Shown here piece by piece: positions 1 through 6,585 of a DNA stretch of 11,590 bases (within the stretch, counting starts at the first letter, position 1; the number at the start of each line of letters is the position of its first letter). The position numbers and the translations under genes were made by a program. Source of the stretch: Desulfobacterales bacterium (GTDB lineage: Bacteria; Desulfobacterota; Desulfobacteria; Desulfobacterales; BuS5); NCBI GenBank assembly GCA_020056865.1, contig JAGVGX010000180.1, forward strand, positions 1-11,590, given 5' to 3'. Under the pieces are notes generated by a model, which made no database searches, had not been told where the DNA came from, and was given only the letters and a program-made list of their open reading frames with translations.

Positions 1-2
1 AC

Positions 3-83
3 TATCTTGAGGGAAATATGATAACTGTCACAGTTATCGGCACAAGAGAAGGCATATACAAGAAAGCAAGAAAGAGAAAATAG
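3..83 (+). CDS. Possible C-terminal end of a truncated gene (partial)
   Basis: One frame is open from the left edge to a TAG at 81-83 and gives 26 residues ending in a strongly basic tail (KKARKRK). The other two forward frames stop within the first 25 bases. A lysine/arginine-rich end after a beta-like stretch (ITVTVIG) is plausible for a protein C-terminus, but I do not recognise the family and the piece is too short to assign a function. It may equally be chance. It contains the small inverted repeat at 20-38. Confidence 0.3.
   Translation, partial: YLEGNMITVTVIGTREGIYKKARKRK
20..38. repeat. 8-bp inverted repeat with 3-nt spacer
   Basis: GATAACTG at 20-27 and CAGTTATC at 31-38 are perfect reverse complements separated by TCA. 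It could be a small operator-like dyad or a hairpin. No T-run follows, so it is not a typical intrinsic terminator. Its role is unknown. Confidence 0.4.
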
Positions 84-96
84 CTTTATGCACCTT

Positions 97-124
97 GCTC
101 TACGCTCTTAGCTCTTTGCTTTAA
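97..124. repeat. Heptameric tandem repeat tract (GCTCTNN)
   Basis: Four consecutive 7-bp units are visible: GCTCTAC, GCTCTTA, GCTCTTT and the degenerate GCTTTAA. The tract lies in the non-coding stretch 84-261 ahead of the toxin-antitoxin module. It resembles the short tandemly repeated heptamers found between genes in some bacteria. No function can be inferred. Confidence 0.55.
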
Positions 125-153
125 AAAAATGTGCAGAATTGTAACCCATATTC

Positions 154-181
154 ACTCAAAACTCAACACACAACACTCAAA
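154..181. repeat. Heptameric tandem repeat tract (ACTCAAN)
   Basis: Four consecutive 7-bp units are visible: ACTCAAA, ACTCAAC, ACACAAC and ACTCAAA. It has the same period as the tract at 97-124 but a different unit. It lies about 20 bp before the first copy of the 63-bp direct repeat, in sequence with no gene. Confidence 0.55.
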
Positions 182-197
182 ACAGTTTCCTGTTTTA

Positions 198-260
198 GAG
201 TTTGGGAAGTGAAAAAGAAGTTACTGAAAAACAATTTTCCGGGAGTTGTGCAAAGGTCTC
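198..260 (+). repeat. 63-bp direct repeat, copy 1 (left flank of MNT-HEPN)
   Basis: This copy matches 1154-1216 at 58 of 63 positions without gaps. The differences fall at 200, 203, 211, 223 and 236. It ends one base before the MNT start codon and carries the AAAGG (252-256) that serves as its likely ribosome binding site. The frame through the repeat can be read from a TTG at 202. However, all four differences inside that frame change the amino acid (L/W, E/K, T/A, F/Y), so the repeat is probably not translated. Confidence 0.85.
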
Positions 261-261
261 T

Positions 262-705
262 ATGAAAGATCATTTTATAAAACCTGCAACCGATTTCATC
301 GAAAATCCCAATCAGTTCACTAAAGAAATTATCAAACGCTGCTTACGGGAGAATACGATTGTAGCTATTTATCTTTTCGGCTCTGCTGCTATGAACCGGA
401 TGAAACCTTCAAGCGATTTTGACGTGGCTCTTCTTCTTGAAAACGGATCCGAATCAACTTTTCCGCTGCTTCAATTCAGTACCGACCTCGAAAAAATATC
501 CGGGCGACGTATAGATCTGGTCATACTTAACCGGAGCGGAGAATTGCTTCAATATCAGGTTCGCCGTTTCGGCAAACTCATATTCGAGCGGGACAAGCTC
601 AAGAGAAAAAAATTTGAAATCAGCGGGCGCAAACGATATGAGGATTTTATCCACCTGCATAACAGATATATAAAAACGGTTTTATACGGAGCCGGGCATG
701 GTTGA
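262..705 (+). CDS. mntA: MNT-domain nucleotidyltransferase, antitoxin of an MNT-HEPN module
   Basis: This is a minimal nucleotidyltransferase of 147 residues. The Pol-beta-type motif GSx10DxD is intact, with G40-S41 and D52-F-D54. A likely third metal-binding Asp is D85 in RRIDLVIL. Known MntA antitoxins use ATP to AMPylate a tyrosine of the partner HEPN RNase and so silence it; that role is inferred here from the motifs and the partner gene. I chose the ATG at 262 because AAAGG lies 5 nt upstream (252-256). The longer reading from TTG at 202 runs through the non-coding direct repeat. The 3' end overlaps the HEPN start by 8 nt, so the two are probably translationally coupled. It could be called simply a nucleotidyltransferase-domain protein, but the pairing makes the toxin-antitoxin reading strong. 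Confidence 0.88.
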   Translation: MKDHFIKPATDFIENPNQFTKEIIKRCLRENTIVAIYLFGSAAMNRMKPSSDFDVALLLENGSESTFPLLQFSTDLEKISGRRIDLVILNRSGELLQYQVRRFGKLIFERDKLKRKKFEISGRKRYEDFIHLHNRYIKTVLYGAGHG

Positions 706-1141
706 TGTAGTTTTAGTTGAAAAAATACTTGGGGATATTAAATCGAATGTCAGTGAATTGAGACAGGCAACAGATATCACCTGGAATATTTACCGGACAG
801 ATAAGAGGTCCCGCCGCTTTGTTGAACGCACTCTTCATATTCTTATCGAAGCCTGTATCGACGTCGCGCAACATATTATTTCTGATGAACAACTCAGAGA
901 ACCTACAAGTTACCGCGATACCTTTGCCGTGCTTGCTGAAAGCGGTATCATACAGCCGGAAGACCTGACTCGCATGGAGAATATGGCATCTTTCAGAAAT
1001 CTTATCGTGCATTACTATGAACGGATTGATGATGCCGCAGTTTATGGTTTTTTCAAGCGGAACCTTTCGGACTTTGATATTTTTGTACGAAGTGTTGTGA
1101 AATACATGAAGAAGACGAATTCGAATGTTAAATCAAAATAA
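698..1141 (+). CDS. hepT: HEPN-domain RNase toxin (HepT/DUF86 type)
   Basis: This 147-residue protein is largely helical in appearance. It carries the HEPN catalytic signature near its C-terminus: R100-NLIV-H105-Y-Y107 fits the RX4HXY form seen in HepT toxins. R and H form the RNase site at the dimer interface. The motif tyrosine is the residue AMPylated by the MNT partner in characterised pairs. Length and motif position match the DUF86/HepT family. It starts inside the last codons of the MNT gene, so the pair forms one transcript. Nothing is visibly broken, so the toxin is probably active. The module has no link to polysaccharide synthesis and is likely a mobile or stabilising element beside the locus. 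Confidence 0.9.
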   Translation: MVDVVLVEKILGDIKSNVSELRQATDITWNIYRTDKRSRRFVERTLHILIEACIDVAQHIISDEQLREPTSYRDTFAVLAESGIIQPEDLTRMENMASFRNLIVHYYERIDDAAVYGFFKRNLSDFDIFVRSVVKYMKKTNSNVKSK

Positions 1142-1153
1142 ATGCTTTTTTAT

Positions 1154-1216
1154 GAATTGGGGAAGTAAAAAAGAAGTTGCTGAAAAACAATATTCCGGGA
1201 GTTGTGCAAAGGTCTC
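1154..1216 (+). repeat. 63-bp direct repeat, copy 2 (right flank of MNT-HEPN)
   Basis: This is the second copy of the repeat at 198-260, offset by exactly 956 bp and 58/63 identical. It begins 12 bp after the HEPN stop codon. Similarity ends abruptly at 1217, just as copy 1 ends at the MNT start. No gene follows directly: the 219-bp interval 1142-1360 otherwise holds only tiny reading frames. Confidence 0.85.
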
Positions 1217-1231
1217 CCTTCATGGATCTGC

Positions 1232-1261
1232 TTGATATGGGAATTCAGACAAGTATATGAA
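1232..1261 (+). promoter_or_regulatory. Candidate sigma70-type promoter ahead of wzm
   Basis: TTGATA at 1232-1237 matches five of six bases of the -35 consensus. A TATATG/TATGAA-like -10 lies 16-18 bp further on (from 1254 or 1256). It is about 100 bp before the wzm start, in the only sizeable gap ahead of the export genes. The -10 is weak, so this is a guess by eye. Confidence 0.22.
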
Positions 1262-1360
1262 TGGCATTCGCTTCAACGAATTAACGGATAAGCGGAGATG
1301 AAGCAAAGGATTACATCATTATTCAAGGGCTTATACAACTGCGAAAGTTGAGAAATAAAT

Positions 1361-2215
1361 ATGATAAAACAGCAAACAATAATCTATGAACCGGATTCTC
1401 GTCAAAGAATAGGGTTATTCAAGGTCTGGATAATAATGTTTAAAAACATCATTTCATCGAGAGAGCTTATTTTTCAGCTTTTCAAACGAGATTTTTTGAT
1501 GCCTTATAAAAAGTCATTTGTTGGAATAGGATGGCTTTTTATCTCTCCGATTATAGGGATCATTTCATGGGTATTCATGAATGCAATCGGGATACTAAAT
1601 CCAGGTGATGTAGGTATTCCCTATCCAGCGTATGTGCTCCTTAGCTCTTCTATCTGGGGGCTGTTTATGGGATTCTATAGCTCGGCTACTGAAACGCTGG
1701 GAGCAGGGTCGAGTTTTATTATGCAGGTCAAATATCCTCACGAAGCCCTCCTAATTAAACAAACAGCACAACAGTTGGCTAGTTTCCTGTTATCATTTAT
1801 TTTAAATATCATTGTATTATTACTTTTTGGAGTGATACCGAGCTGGAAGATCATATTTTTCCCAGTCTTAATTTTACCTCTCTTTTTACTGGGGGCTGGC
1901 ATTGGATTGATAATTTCGGTTGGCAACGTAGTAGCGACAGACTTAGGCAAGGGATTTAATGTTCTAATGTCAATGCTTATGTATATAACGCCTGTCATCT
2001 ATTCTCCCAAGTTTGACAACCCATTACTTCATGCCATTATTACATGGAATCCACTTACTTACCTTGTCGGTGATGTTAGAGACATCATAATTTACGGAAA
2101 AATAGAGCATCTGGATAGATACCTCTTAGCATCTATGTTTGCACTATTAGTCTTTATGTTTTCCTGGAGGCTTTTCTTTATATCTGAAGACAAGGTAATC
2201 GAGAAAATGATTTAG
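1361..2215 (+). CDS. wzm: ABC-2 type polysaccharide export permease (Wzm family)
   Basis: This is the inner-membrane half of an ABC exporter that moves lipid-linked O-antigen or capsule chains to the periplasm. It has 284 residues. After an N-terminal amphipathic stretch and the family-typical segment RELIFQLFKRDFLMPYKKSF (34-53), six hydrophobic segments can be seen at about 53-75, 88-110, 139-157, 164-187, 197-217 and 254-275. The short cytoplasmic tail is charged. Typical Wzm proteins are 255-285 residues, so it is full length. The ATG at 1361 is kept because N-terminal extensions of this kind occur in relatives. A second possible start is M26 at 1436. The partner ATPase follows after 96 bp with no obvious terminator between. 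The substrate is inferred from the neighbouring glycosyltransferases. Confidence 0.92.
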   Translation: MIKQQTIIYEPDSRQRIGLFKVWIIMFKNIISSRELIFQLFKRDFLMPYKKSFVGIGWLFISPIIGIISWVFMNAIGILNPGDVGIPYPAYVLLSSSIWGLFMGFYSSATETLGAGSSFIMQVKYPHEALLIKQTAQQLASFLLSFILNIIVLLLFGVIPSWKIIFFPVLILPLFLLGAGIGLIISVGNVVATDLGKGFNVLMSMLMYITPVIYSPKFDNPLLHAIITWNPLTYLVGDVRDIIIYGKIEHLDRYLLASMFALLVFMFSWRLFFISEDKVIEKMI

Positions 2216-2311
2216 AAATAAAAACGCAGCCCTATCTGTTAGACGAACAAAAAATCATCAAAAATAATTTGAGTCTCGTAATCAAAGGTATGAGGAAGTG
2301 GAAAAACAGTT

Positions 2312-3583
2312 ATGTCTGATACCATCATCAAGGTCGAAGGATTACACAAAAAATTCTGCCGTTCTTTAAAACGCAGTATGGCTTACGGCACGTTTGATAT
2401 TGCCAGGTCCATGTTTGGTATTTCCTACAATCGGGATAGCTTAAGGCCGGAAGAGTTTTGGGCACTGAAAGATATTAACTTTGAATTAAAAAGAGGGGAA
2501 GCATTAGGGATTATCGGGCAGAACGGCTCGGGCAAGACAACACTCTTGCGTTTAATCAACGGTATCTTCCCTCCTGATAAAGGCAGAATCACCGTCAAAG
2601 GCCGGATCGGCGCCTTGCTCGCCGTTGGCGCAGGGTTTCATCCCCACATGACAGGAAGAGAAAATATCTACCTGAACGGAACGATCATTGGAATGACGAA
2701 AGAAGAAATCCGAAAGAAGTATGATGCCATTGTAGATTTTGCGGATATTGGGGAATTTCTCGAAGCCCCTGTTGCTACGTATTCATCAGGAATGACAGTA
2801 AGATTGGGCTTTTCTATTGCTGTACATTCAACCCCTGAAATTTTAGTGGCTGACGAGGTGCTGGCAGTCGGCGACTTACAGTTTGCTTTAAAATGCTATC
2901 GAAAGGTTACCGAGTATAGACAAAATGGAGGCTCATTAATTTTAGTGAGTCATAGCATGTCGCTCTTAAGAAACACGTGTAAAAAAATCTTATGGATTGA
3001 TTATGGCAAAACAAAAGAATATGGGGCTGTTCAATCTGTCTGCGATTTATTTGAAAGTTTTATGATGAAAAAAGATGCTTTAAATGCAGATATGGATGGG
3101 TTCGGTAGCAAGTTTAATTATGATCCCTCTGCAAAAATAACTAAAGTAGAATTTTTAGACGGAAGCAATCAGGTTTGTACTGAGCACAAAACGGGGATGA
3201 CTTTTAAGACACGTATACATTTCGAGTGTAAGAGGAAAATAAGCAACCCCATTTTTTCTGTAACCTTCATAAATCCAGAGAATATTATTGTCATTTGCCA
3301 TTTTACTTATTTTGATAATTATACAATTCAATCCATTGAGGGTAGTGGATATATAGACTTTGTTATTGATAAATTGCCGCTGAAGCCCTCACATTATAAA
3401 TGTGGTATTACATTTGCGGACAATGGTGATATCAACAACATATTGGAATGGCATGATAGGAGCTATTCTTTTATTGTTTCTGCAAAGGATAGCGTTACTT
3501 ATGGATTAGTCAACTCATTCCCTAAATGGATTTTAAATAGTAATGCTATCGACTCAGAAGCAACAAGTAATAGTGATGCATAA
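2312..3583 (+). CDS. wzt: ABC-transporter ATPase with C-terminal carbohydrate-binding domain (Wzt family)
   Basis: This ATPase drives export of the finished polysaccharide through Wzm. Walker A GQNGSGKTT is at 69-77, the signature YSSGM at 157-161, Walker B ILVADE at 177-182 and the H-loop histidine at 214. The first ~245 residues are the nucleotide-binding domain. Residues ~270-410 form an extra domain matching in position the Wzt C-terminal beta-sandwich, which in characterised systems binds the modified non-reducing end of the chain. Total length 423 fits long Wzt proteins. Base composition changes within the gene: about 50% G+C at 2461-2640 in the ATPase core against about 32% at 3241-3420 in the C-terminal domain. 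That suggests domain exchange. A GAGGA at 2292-2296 is a somewhat distant ribosome binding site. Confidence 0.93.
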   Translation: MSDTIIKVEGLHKKFCRSLKRSMAYGTFDIARSMFGISYNRDSLRPEEFWALKDINFELKRGEALGIIGQNGSGKTTLLRLINGIFPPDKGRITVKGRIGALLAVGAGFHPHMTGRENIYLNGTIIGMTKEEIRKKYDAIVDFADIGEFLEAPVATYSSGMTVRLGFSIAVHSTPEILVADEVLAVGDLQFALKCYRKVTEYRQNGGSLILVSHSMSLLRNTCKKILWIDYGKTKEYGAVQSVCDLFESFMMKKDALNADMDGFGSKFNYDPSAKITKVEFLDGSNQVCTEHKTGMTFKTRIHFECKRKISNPIFSVTFINPENIIVICHFTYFDNYTIQSIEGSGYIDFVIDKLPLKPSHYKCGITFADNGDINNILEWHDRSYSFIVSAKDSVTYGLVNSFPKWILNSNAIDSEATSNSDA

Positions 3584-3621
3584 ATTTGATAAGTGACTTG
3601 TATTTCTTAAGGACTTCATGC

Positions 3622-4554
3622 ATGAATACTGAACAAAGAGAATATGTACAAATAGTGCCAAAATTATTGTCAGTCCAAGAGTTAAGATGTGTACCCTGGT
3701 TCTCAACTCATGGTGATCAAAACTTAAGATTGAACTATGATCTAACTGAGGAGTCAATTGTCTTTGATGTGGGGGGTTATGAAGGACAATGGGCGGGCGA
3801 CATTTTCTCAAAATATCACTGTACCATTCATACATTCGAGCCAGTAGAAGAATATGCAAATCAAATTGGAGAACGGTTCGCCTATAACAATAAAGTGCTT
3901 TTGCATAGATTTGGTTTGGCTGGCAAGACAAAAAAGGCGTGGCTATCTGTGTCGGCTGATGGATCTTCCATTTTTAAAGAAAGTGATAATATGCAAGAGA
4001 TTTCACTTATAAAAGCAATCGATTTTATTAAGGAAAACGATATTCATACTATAGATTTAATGAAAATTAACATTGAAGGTGGTGAATATGAACTTTTAGA
4101 ACATTTAATTGACGCTGACTTTATTCGTAACATAATTAACTTACAGGTTCAATTTCATGATTTTGTGCCGGGTGCCACTGGGCGCATGGTTAAGATACAA
4201 GAAGCACTGCAAAAAACACACTATCTCAGTTATCAATATGAGTTTGTTTGGGAGAATTGGAGAAAGAAAAGCACACCCAAAACTAATCAAGAGTACAATT
4301 TAGAAATAATAAAATTGTATGACCAAATTGATTTTGACACCAAAGAACTATTAGCTGCGCGTAGGGATAATTTATCGATAAGTTTACAACTGCAAAACAC
4401 TCAAACTGAATTACACAAGACTCAAGTTGAGTTACATAACGCTAACACTGAATTACAAAAAATAAAGAATTCGATATCTTTTAAGTTGACGTATTTTATA
4501 TTACATCCATGGTGTTTCTCGAAACATATAATAATCTCCGTACTAAACAAATAA
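3622..4554 (+). CDS. FkbM-family SAM-dependent methyltransferase with C-terminal coiled coil
   Basis: This is a class I methyltransferase, probably an O-methyltransferase acting on a sugar of the polysaccharide. Numbered from the ATG at 3622 (310 residues), the SAM-binding glycine loop VFDVGGYEG is at 47-55. The acidic FEPVEEY strand is at 72-78, and the FkbM hallmark KINIEGGEYELL is at 148-159. Residues ~235-283 are coiled-coil-like, with three near-identical 7-residue repeats (TQTELHK, TQVELHN, ANTELQK). A short hydrophobic C-terminus follows. I chose ATG 3622 over the TTG at 3586 because AAGGAC (3609-3614) sits 7 nt upstream. The gene lies directly behind wzt. A methyltransferase with a coiled coil next to a Wzt that has a binding domain recalls chain-terminating enzymes such as WbdD, though WbdD is a different and larger protein. 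Confidence 0.85.
   Translation: MNTEQREYVQIVPKLLSVQELRCVPWFSTHGDQNLRLNYDLTEESIVFDVGGYEGQWAGDIFSKYHCTIHTFEPVEEYANQIGERFAYNNKVLLHRFGLAGKTKKAWLSVSADGSSIFKESDNMQEISLIKAIDFIKENDIHTIDLMKINIEGGEYELLEHLIDADFIRNIINLQVQFHDFVPGATGRMVKIQEALQKTHYLSYQYEFVWENWRKKSTPKTNQEYNLEIIKLYDQIDFDTKELLAARRDNLSISLQLQNTQTELHKTQVELHNANTELQKIKNSISFKLTYFILHPWCFSKHIIISVLNK
4399..4461 (+). repeat. Three 21-bp tandem repeats encoding coiled-coil heptads
   Basis: Three consecutive 21-bp units (4399-4419, 4420-4440, 4441-4461) lie in frame inside the methyltransferase gene. They encode heptads of the form xxTELxx/xxVELxx. The unit boundaries are exact, and the copies differ at several bases. Such in-frame repeats can expand or contract and so change coiled-coil length by one heptad at a time. 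Confidence 0.65.
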
Positions 4555-4560
4555 AATAAA

Positions 4561-4572
4561 GGGGAAAGCCCC
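4561..4572 (+). other. Small G4/C4 hairpin just before the GT10-GT2 start
   Basis: GGGG (4561-4564) can pair with CCCC (4569-4572) across a 4-nt AAAG loop. It ends 12 nt before the ATG at 4585 and contains the only purine-rich, Shine-Dalgarno-like sequence nearby. It could hide or tune the ribosome binding site. The stem is short and this role is speculative. Confidence 0.3.
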
Positions 4573-4584
4573 ACTTAGCTACTC

Positions 4585-6585
4585 ATGAAAATAGTTAAAC
4601 TTACATTCCCATACCCGGATTTTCCAATTTTGCGGCAAACACCAGGCTTGTCTGGACGGTGGAAGGATTATATTTTCATTATCAATAAAGATCTCGATGA
4701 ATGCGATTATTGGGTCGTGTTATACTCTTTGCCTAAAATAGAGGTGGCCACGTGCTCGCCGCAAAACACAATTTTCTTTACAGGAGAGCCGTCGTCAATT
4801 CAATCCTATAATCAGAACTTCTTAGAACAATTTGCACACGTTGTTACCTGTCAGAGAGAGATAAATCATCCTCAGGTAACGTATCTGCACCAGGGTCATC
4901 CGTGGTTTGTTGGTAAAACGTATGATGAACTCCTTAACCTTAAAACAATAAACAAAACAAAATTAATTTCGATTATTACTTCGGACAAACAATTTACGGA
5001 TGGCCATAAAAGAAGATTTGAATTCGCAATGTCTTTGAAAGATTACTTCGGAGAACGAATAGATTTATATGGCAGGGGAATAAATAATTTCGAAGATAAA
5101 TGGGATGTGCTGGCTCCGTATAAATATTCTATCGCTATTGAAAATTATGTATGTGATGACTGGCTAACCGAAAAATTATATGACTGTTATTTGTCGCATA
5201 CCTTTCCATTTTATTACGGCTGTCCGAATATAACACGATATTTTGAAAAAGAATCGTTTTTAACTATTGACATTAATGACCTGAACAAATCAAAACGAAT
5301 TATAGGAAATGCTATAAATGATGATTTACATTACGAAAAACATCTAAAATATGTCATCGAAGCGAAATTAAGATATCTTGATAATTATAACTTTTTCCCA
5401 TTAGTTGTGAAGCTTATTGAATCTGCGATGAGTAACACTGACATTAAAAAGAAAACGATCGAAGTTAAACCGGAAACTTCTTTTCACAGAGCGATTATGA
5501 AGCCACAACCGTACAAAGGGCTGCCGTCGGGTGAGAAAGAGTTAGTATACCAATTACCTAAGACGAAGGCGCAAAACAATTCAGTTGATGTCATTATCCC
5601 GGTTTATAACGGTGAAAAATATATTGTCCATGCGATTTCGTCCGTTTTACAGCAAACCCATTTACCCAATAAAATAATCGTTGTAGACGACGGCTCTACG
5701 GATCAAACTCCGAAAATAATTATGAATAATAAATGTTCGCCTCTTTTGGAATTTGTCCGAAAAGAAAATGAGGGACCCAATTCTGCCCGGAATGAAGGTC
5801 TTAGAAGATGCAGTAGCCAGTTTGTTGCTTTTTTAGATGGGGATGATGAATGGCATGAAAATAAATTAGAGCAGCAAATAAAAGTCTTCGAATATAGTAA
5901 ATTTGAAAATCTCGGTGTTGTTTACTGCAAATATGGCATTATTGATGAGATGGGCAGCCCTAAGAATGATTGGCCGATTTTTGAAGCTGACCTAACAGTG
6001 AGAGGGAATGTTTTTGAAAAATTACTGGAGGCTAACAAAATTGCCAGCAGTGCCAGTGGCGTTCTGATTAAAAGGGAATGTTTTGACAAGGCGGGGATAT
6101 TTGATGAGAATCTGCGCATCGGGGAAGATTGGGATATGTGGCTAAGAATTGCTGAGTATTATGAGTATGACTTCGCAGATGAAGTTTTGGTTAAAATCCG
6201 AAGGCATGGAAGCAATGCACAGGCTGATGAACAATATGTTTTCACTAATGAATTACTTTTTTATAATAAATGGGCAAATAGACTAGATAAAAGCAGATGT
6301 CCCAAAATGTGGGCAAATATAATAGCCAATAAGATCATCAAGAATCTGCCTCAAGCAGATTATCTGCTTGAGGCAGAGGGAAAATTAACCAAGGATGCCC
6401 CAAAAAGGATTTTTAAGATTATGTTTGGTTCGCTGAGGCTTTACCTTTTTGCAGCTATAAGCTTCATGTTTATTATGAAGACCTTTAACCATGTCAAAAC
6501 TATTTTAGTTGAGATGAAGAAGTATCTTAAATATTCATTAGTAATTTTTTTAAAACGAACAAAGAATGAAAACTCCCCAAATTAG
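4585..6585 (+). CDS. Two-domain glycosyltransferase: GT10 (fucosyltransferase-like) fused to GT2
   Basis: This is a 666-residue predicted bifunctional glycosyltransferase. Residues 1-~280 match the GT10 fucosyltransferase fold: the donor-binding signature spans 179-216, with YKYSIAIEN, DDWLTEKLYDCY and PFYYGCPNI. A polar linker (~286-330) leads to a GT-A fold GT2 domain with PVYNGE (339-344), DDGSTD (368-373), the metal-binding LDGDD (417-421) and GEDWDMW (513-519). A hydrophobic segment (~612-631) and a basic tail may attach it to the membrane. GT10 enzymes use GDP-fucose, which fits the downstream GDP-6-deoxysugar genes; the GT2 donor is unknown. The frame is continuous and has no sign of a stop at the joint. 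A 33-bp palindrome (6345-6377) lies in its 3' part. The last 20 nt overlap the next gene. Confidence 0.87.
   Translation: MKIVKLTFPYPDFPILRQTPGLSGRWKDYIFIINKDLDECDYWVVLYSLPKIEVATCSPQNTIFFTGEPSSIQSYNQNFLEQFAHVVTCQREINHPQVTYLHQGHPWFVGKTYDELLNLKTINKTKLISIITSDKQFTDGHKRRFEFAMSLKDYFGERIDLYGRGINNFEDKWDVLAPYKYSIAIENYVCDDWLTEKLYDCYLSHTFPFYYGCPNITRYFEKESFLTIDINDLNKSKRIIGNAINDDLHYEKHLKYVIEAKLRYLDNYNFFPLVVKLIESAMSNTDIKKKTIEVKPETSFHRAIMKPQPYKGLPSGEKELVYQLPKTKAQNNSVDVIIPVYNGEKYIVHAISSVLQQTHLPNKIIVVDDGSTDQTPKIIMNNKCSPLLEFVRKENEGPNSARNEGLRRCSSQFVAFLDGDDEWHENKLEQQIKVFEYSKFENLGVVYCKYGIIDEMGSPKNDWPIFEADLTVRGNVFEKLLEANKIASSASGVLIKRECFDKAGIFDENLRIGEDWDMWLRIAEYYEYDFADEVLVKIRRHGSNAQADEQYVFTNELLFYNKWANRLDKSRCPKMWANIIANKIIKNLPQADYLLEAEGKLTKDAPKRIFKIMFGSLRLYLFAAISFMFIMKTFNHVKTILVEMKKYLKYSLVIFLKRTKNENSPN
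6345..6377. repeat. Perfect 16-bp inverted repeat inside the GT10-GT2 gene
   Basis: The arm TCTGCCTCAAGCAGAT (6345-6360) is exactly repeated in reverse complement at 6362-6377, with a single T between. It encodes about residues 588-598 of the fusion protein, after the GT2 catalytic core and before the hydrophobic tail. No T-run follows, so it is not a standard terminator. It may be an inserted repetitive palindrome or a strong mRNA hairpin. Confidence 0.85.

Noticed and set aside
202..261. N-terminal extension of the MNT antitoxin from TTG at 202
   Set aside because: The extension lies wholly inside the direct repeat. Its counterpart at 1154-1216 differs only by amino-acid-changing substitutions, and a ribosome binding site sits 5 nt before the ATG at 262.
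1218..1351. Three tiny ATG-started frames (12-17 residues) between copy 2 of the repeat and wzm
   Set aside because: They are very short and have no recognisable motif. Such frames are expected by chance in non-coding sequence.
3586..3621. Longer FkbM methyltransferase starting at TTG 3586
   Set aside because: AAGGAC is well placed for the ATG at 3622, and no ribosome binding site precedes the TTG. The extra 12 residues match nothing expected.
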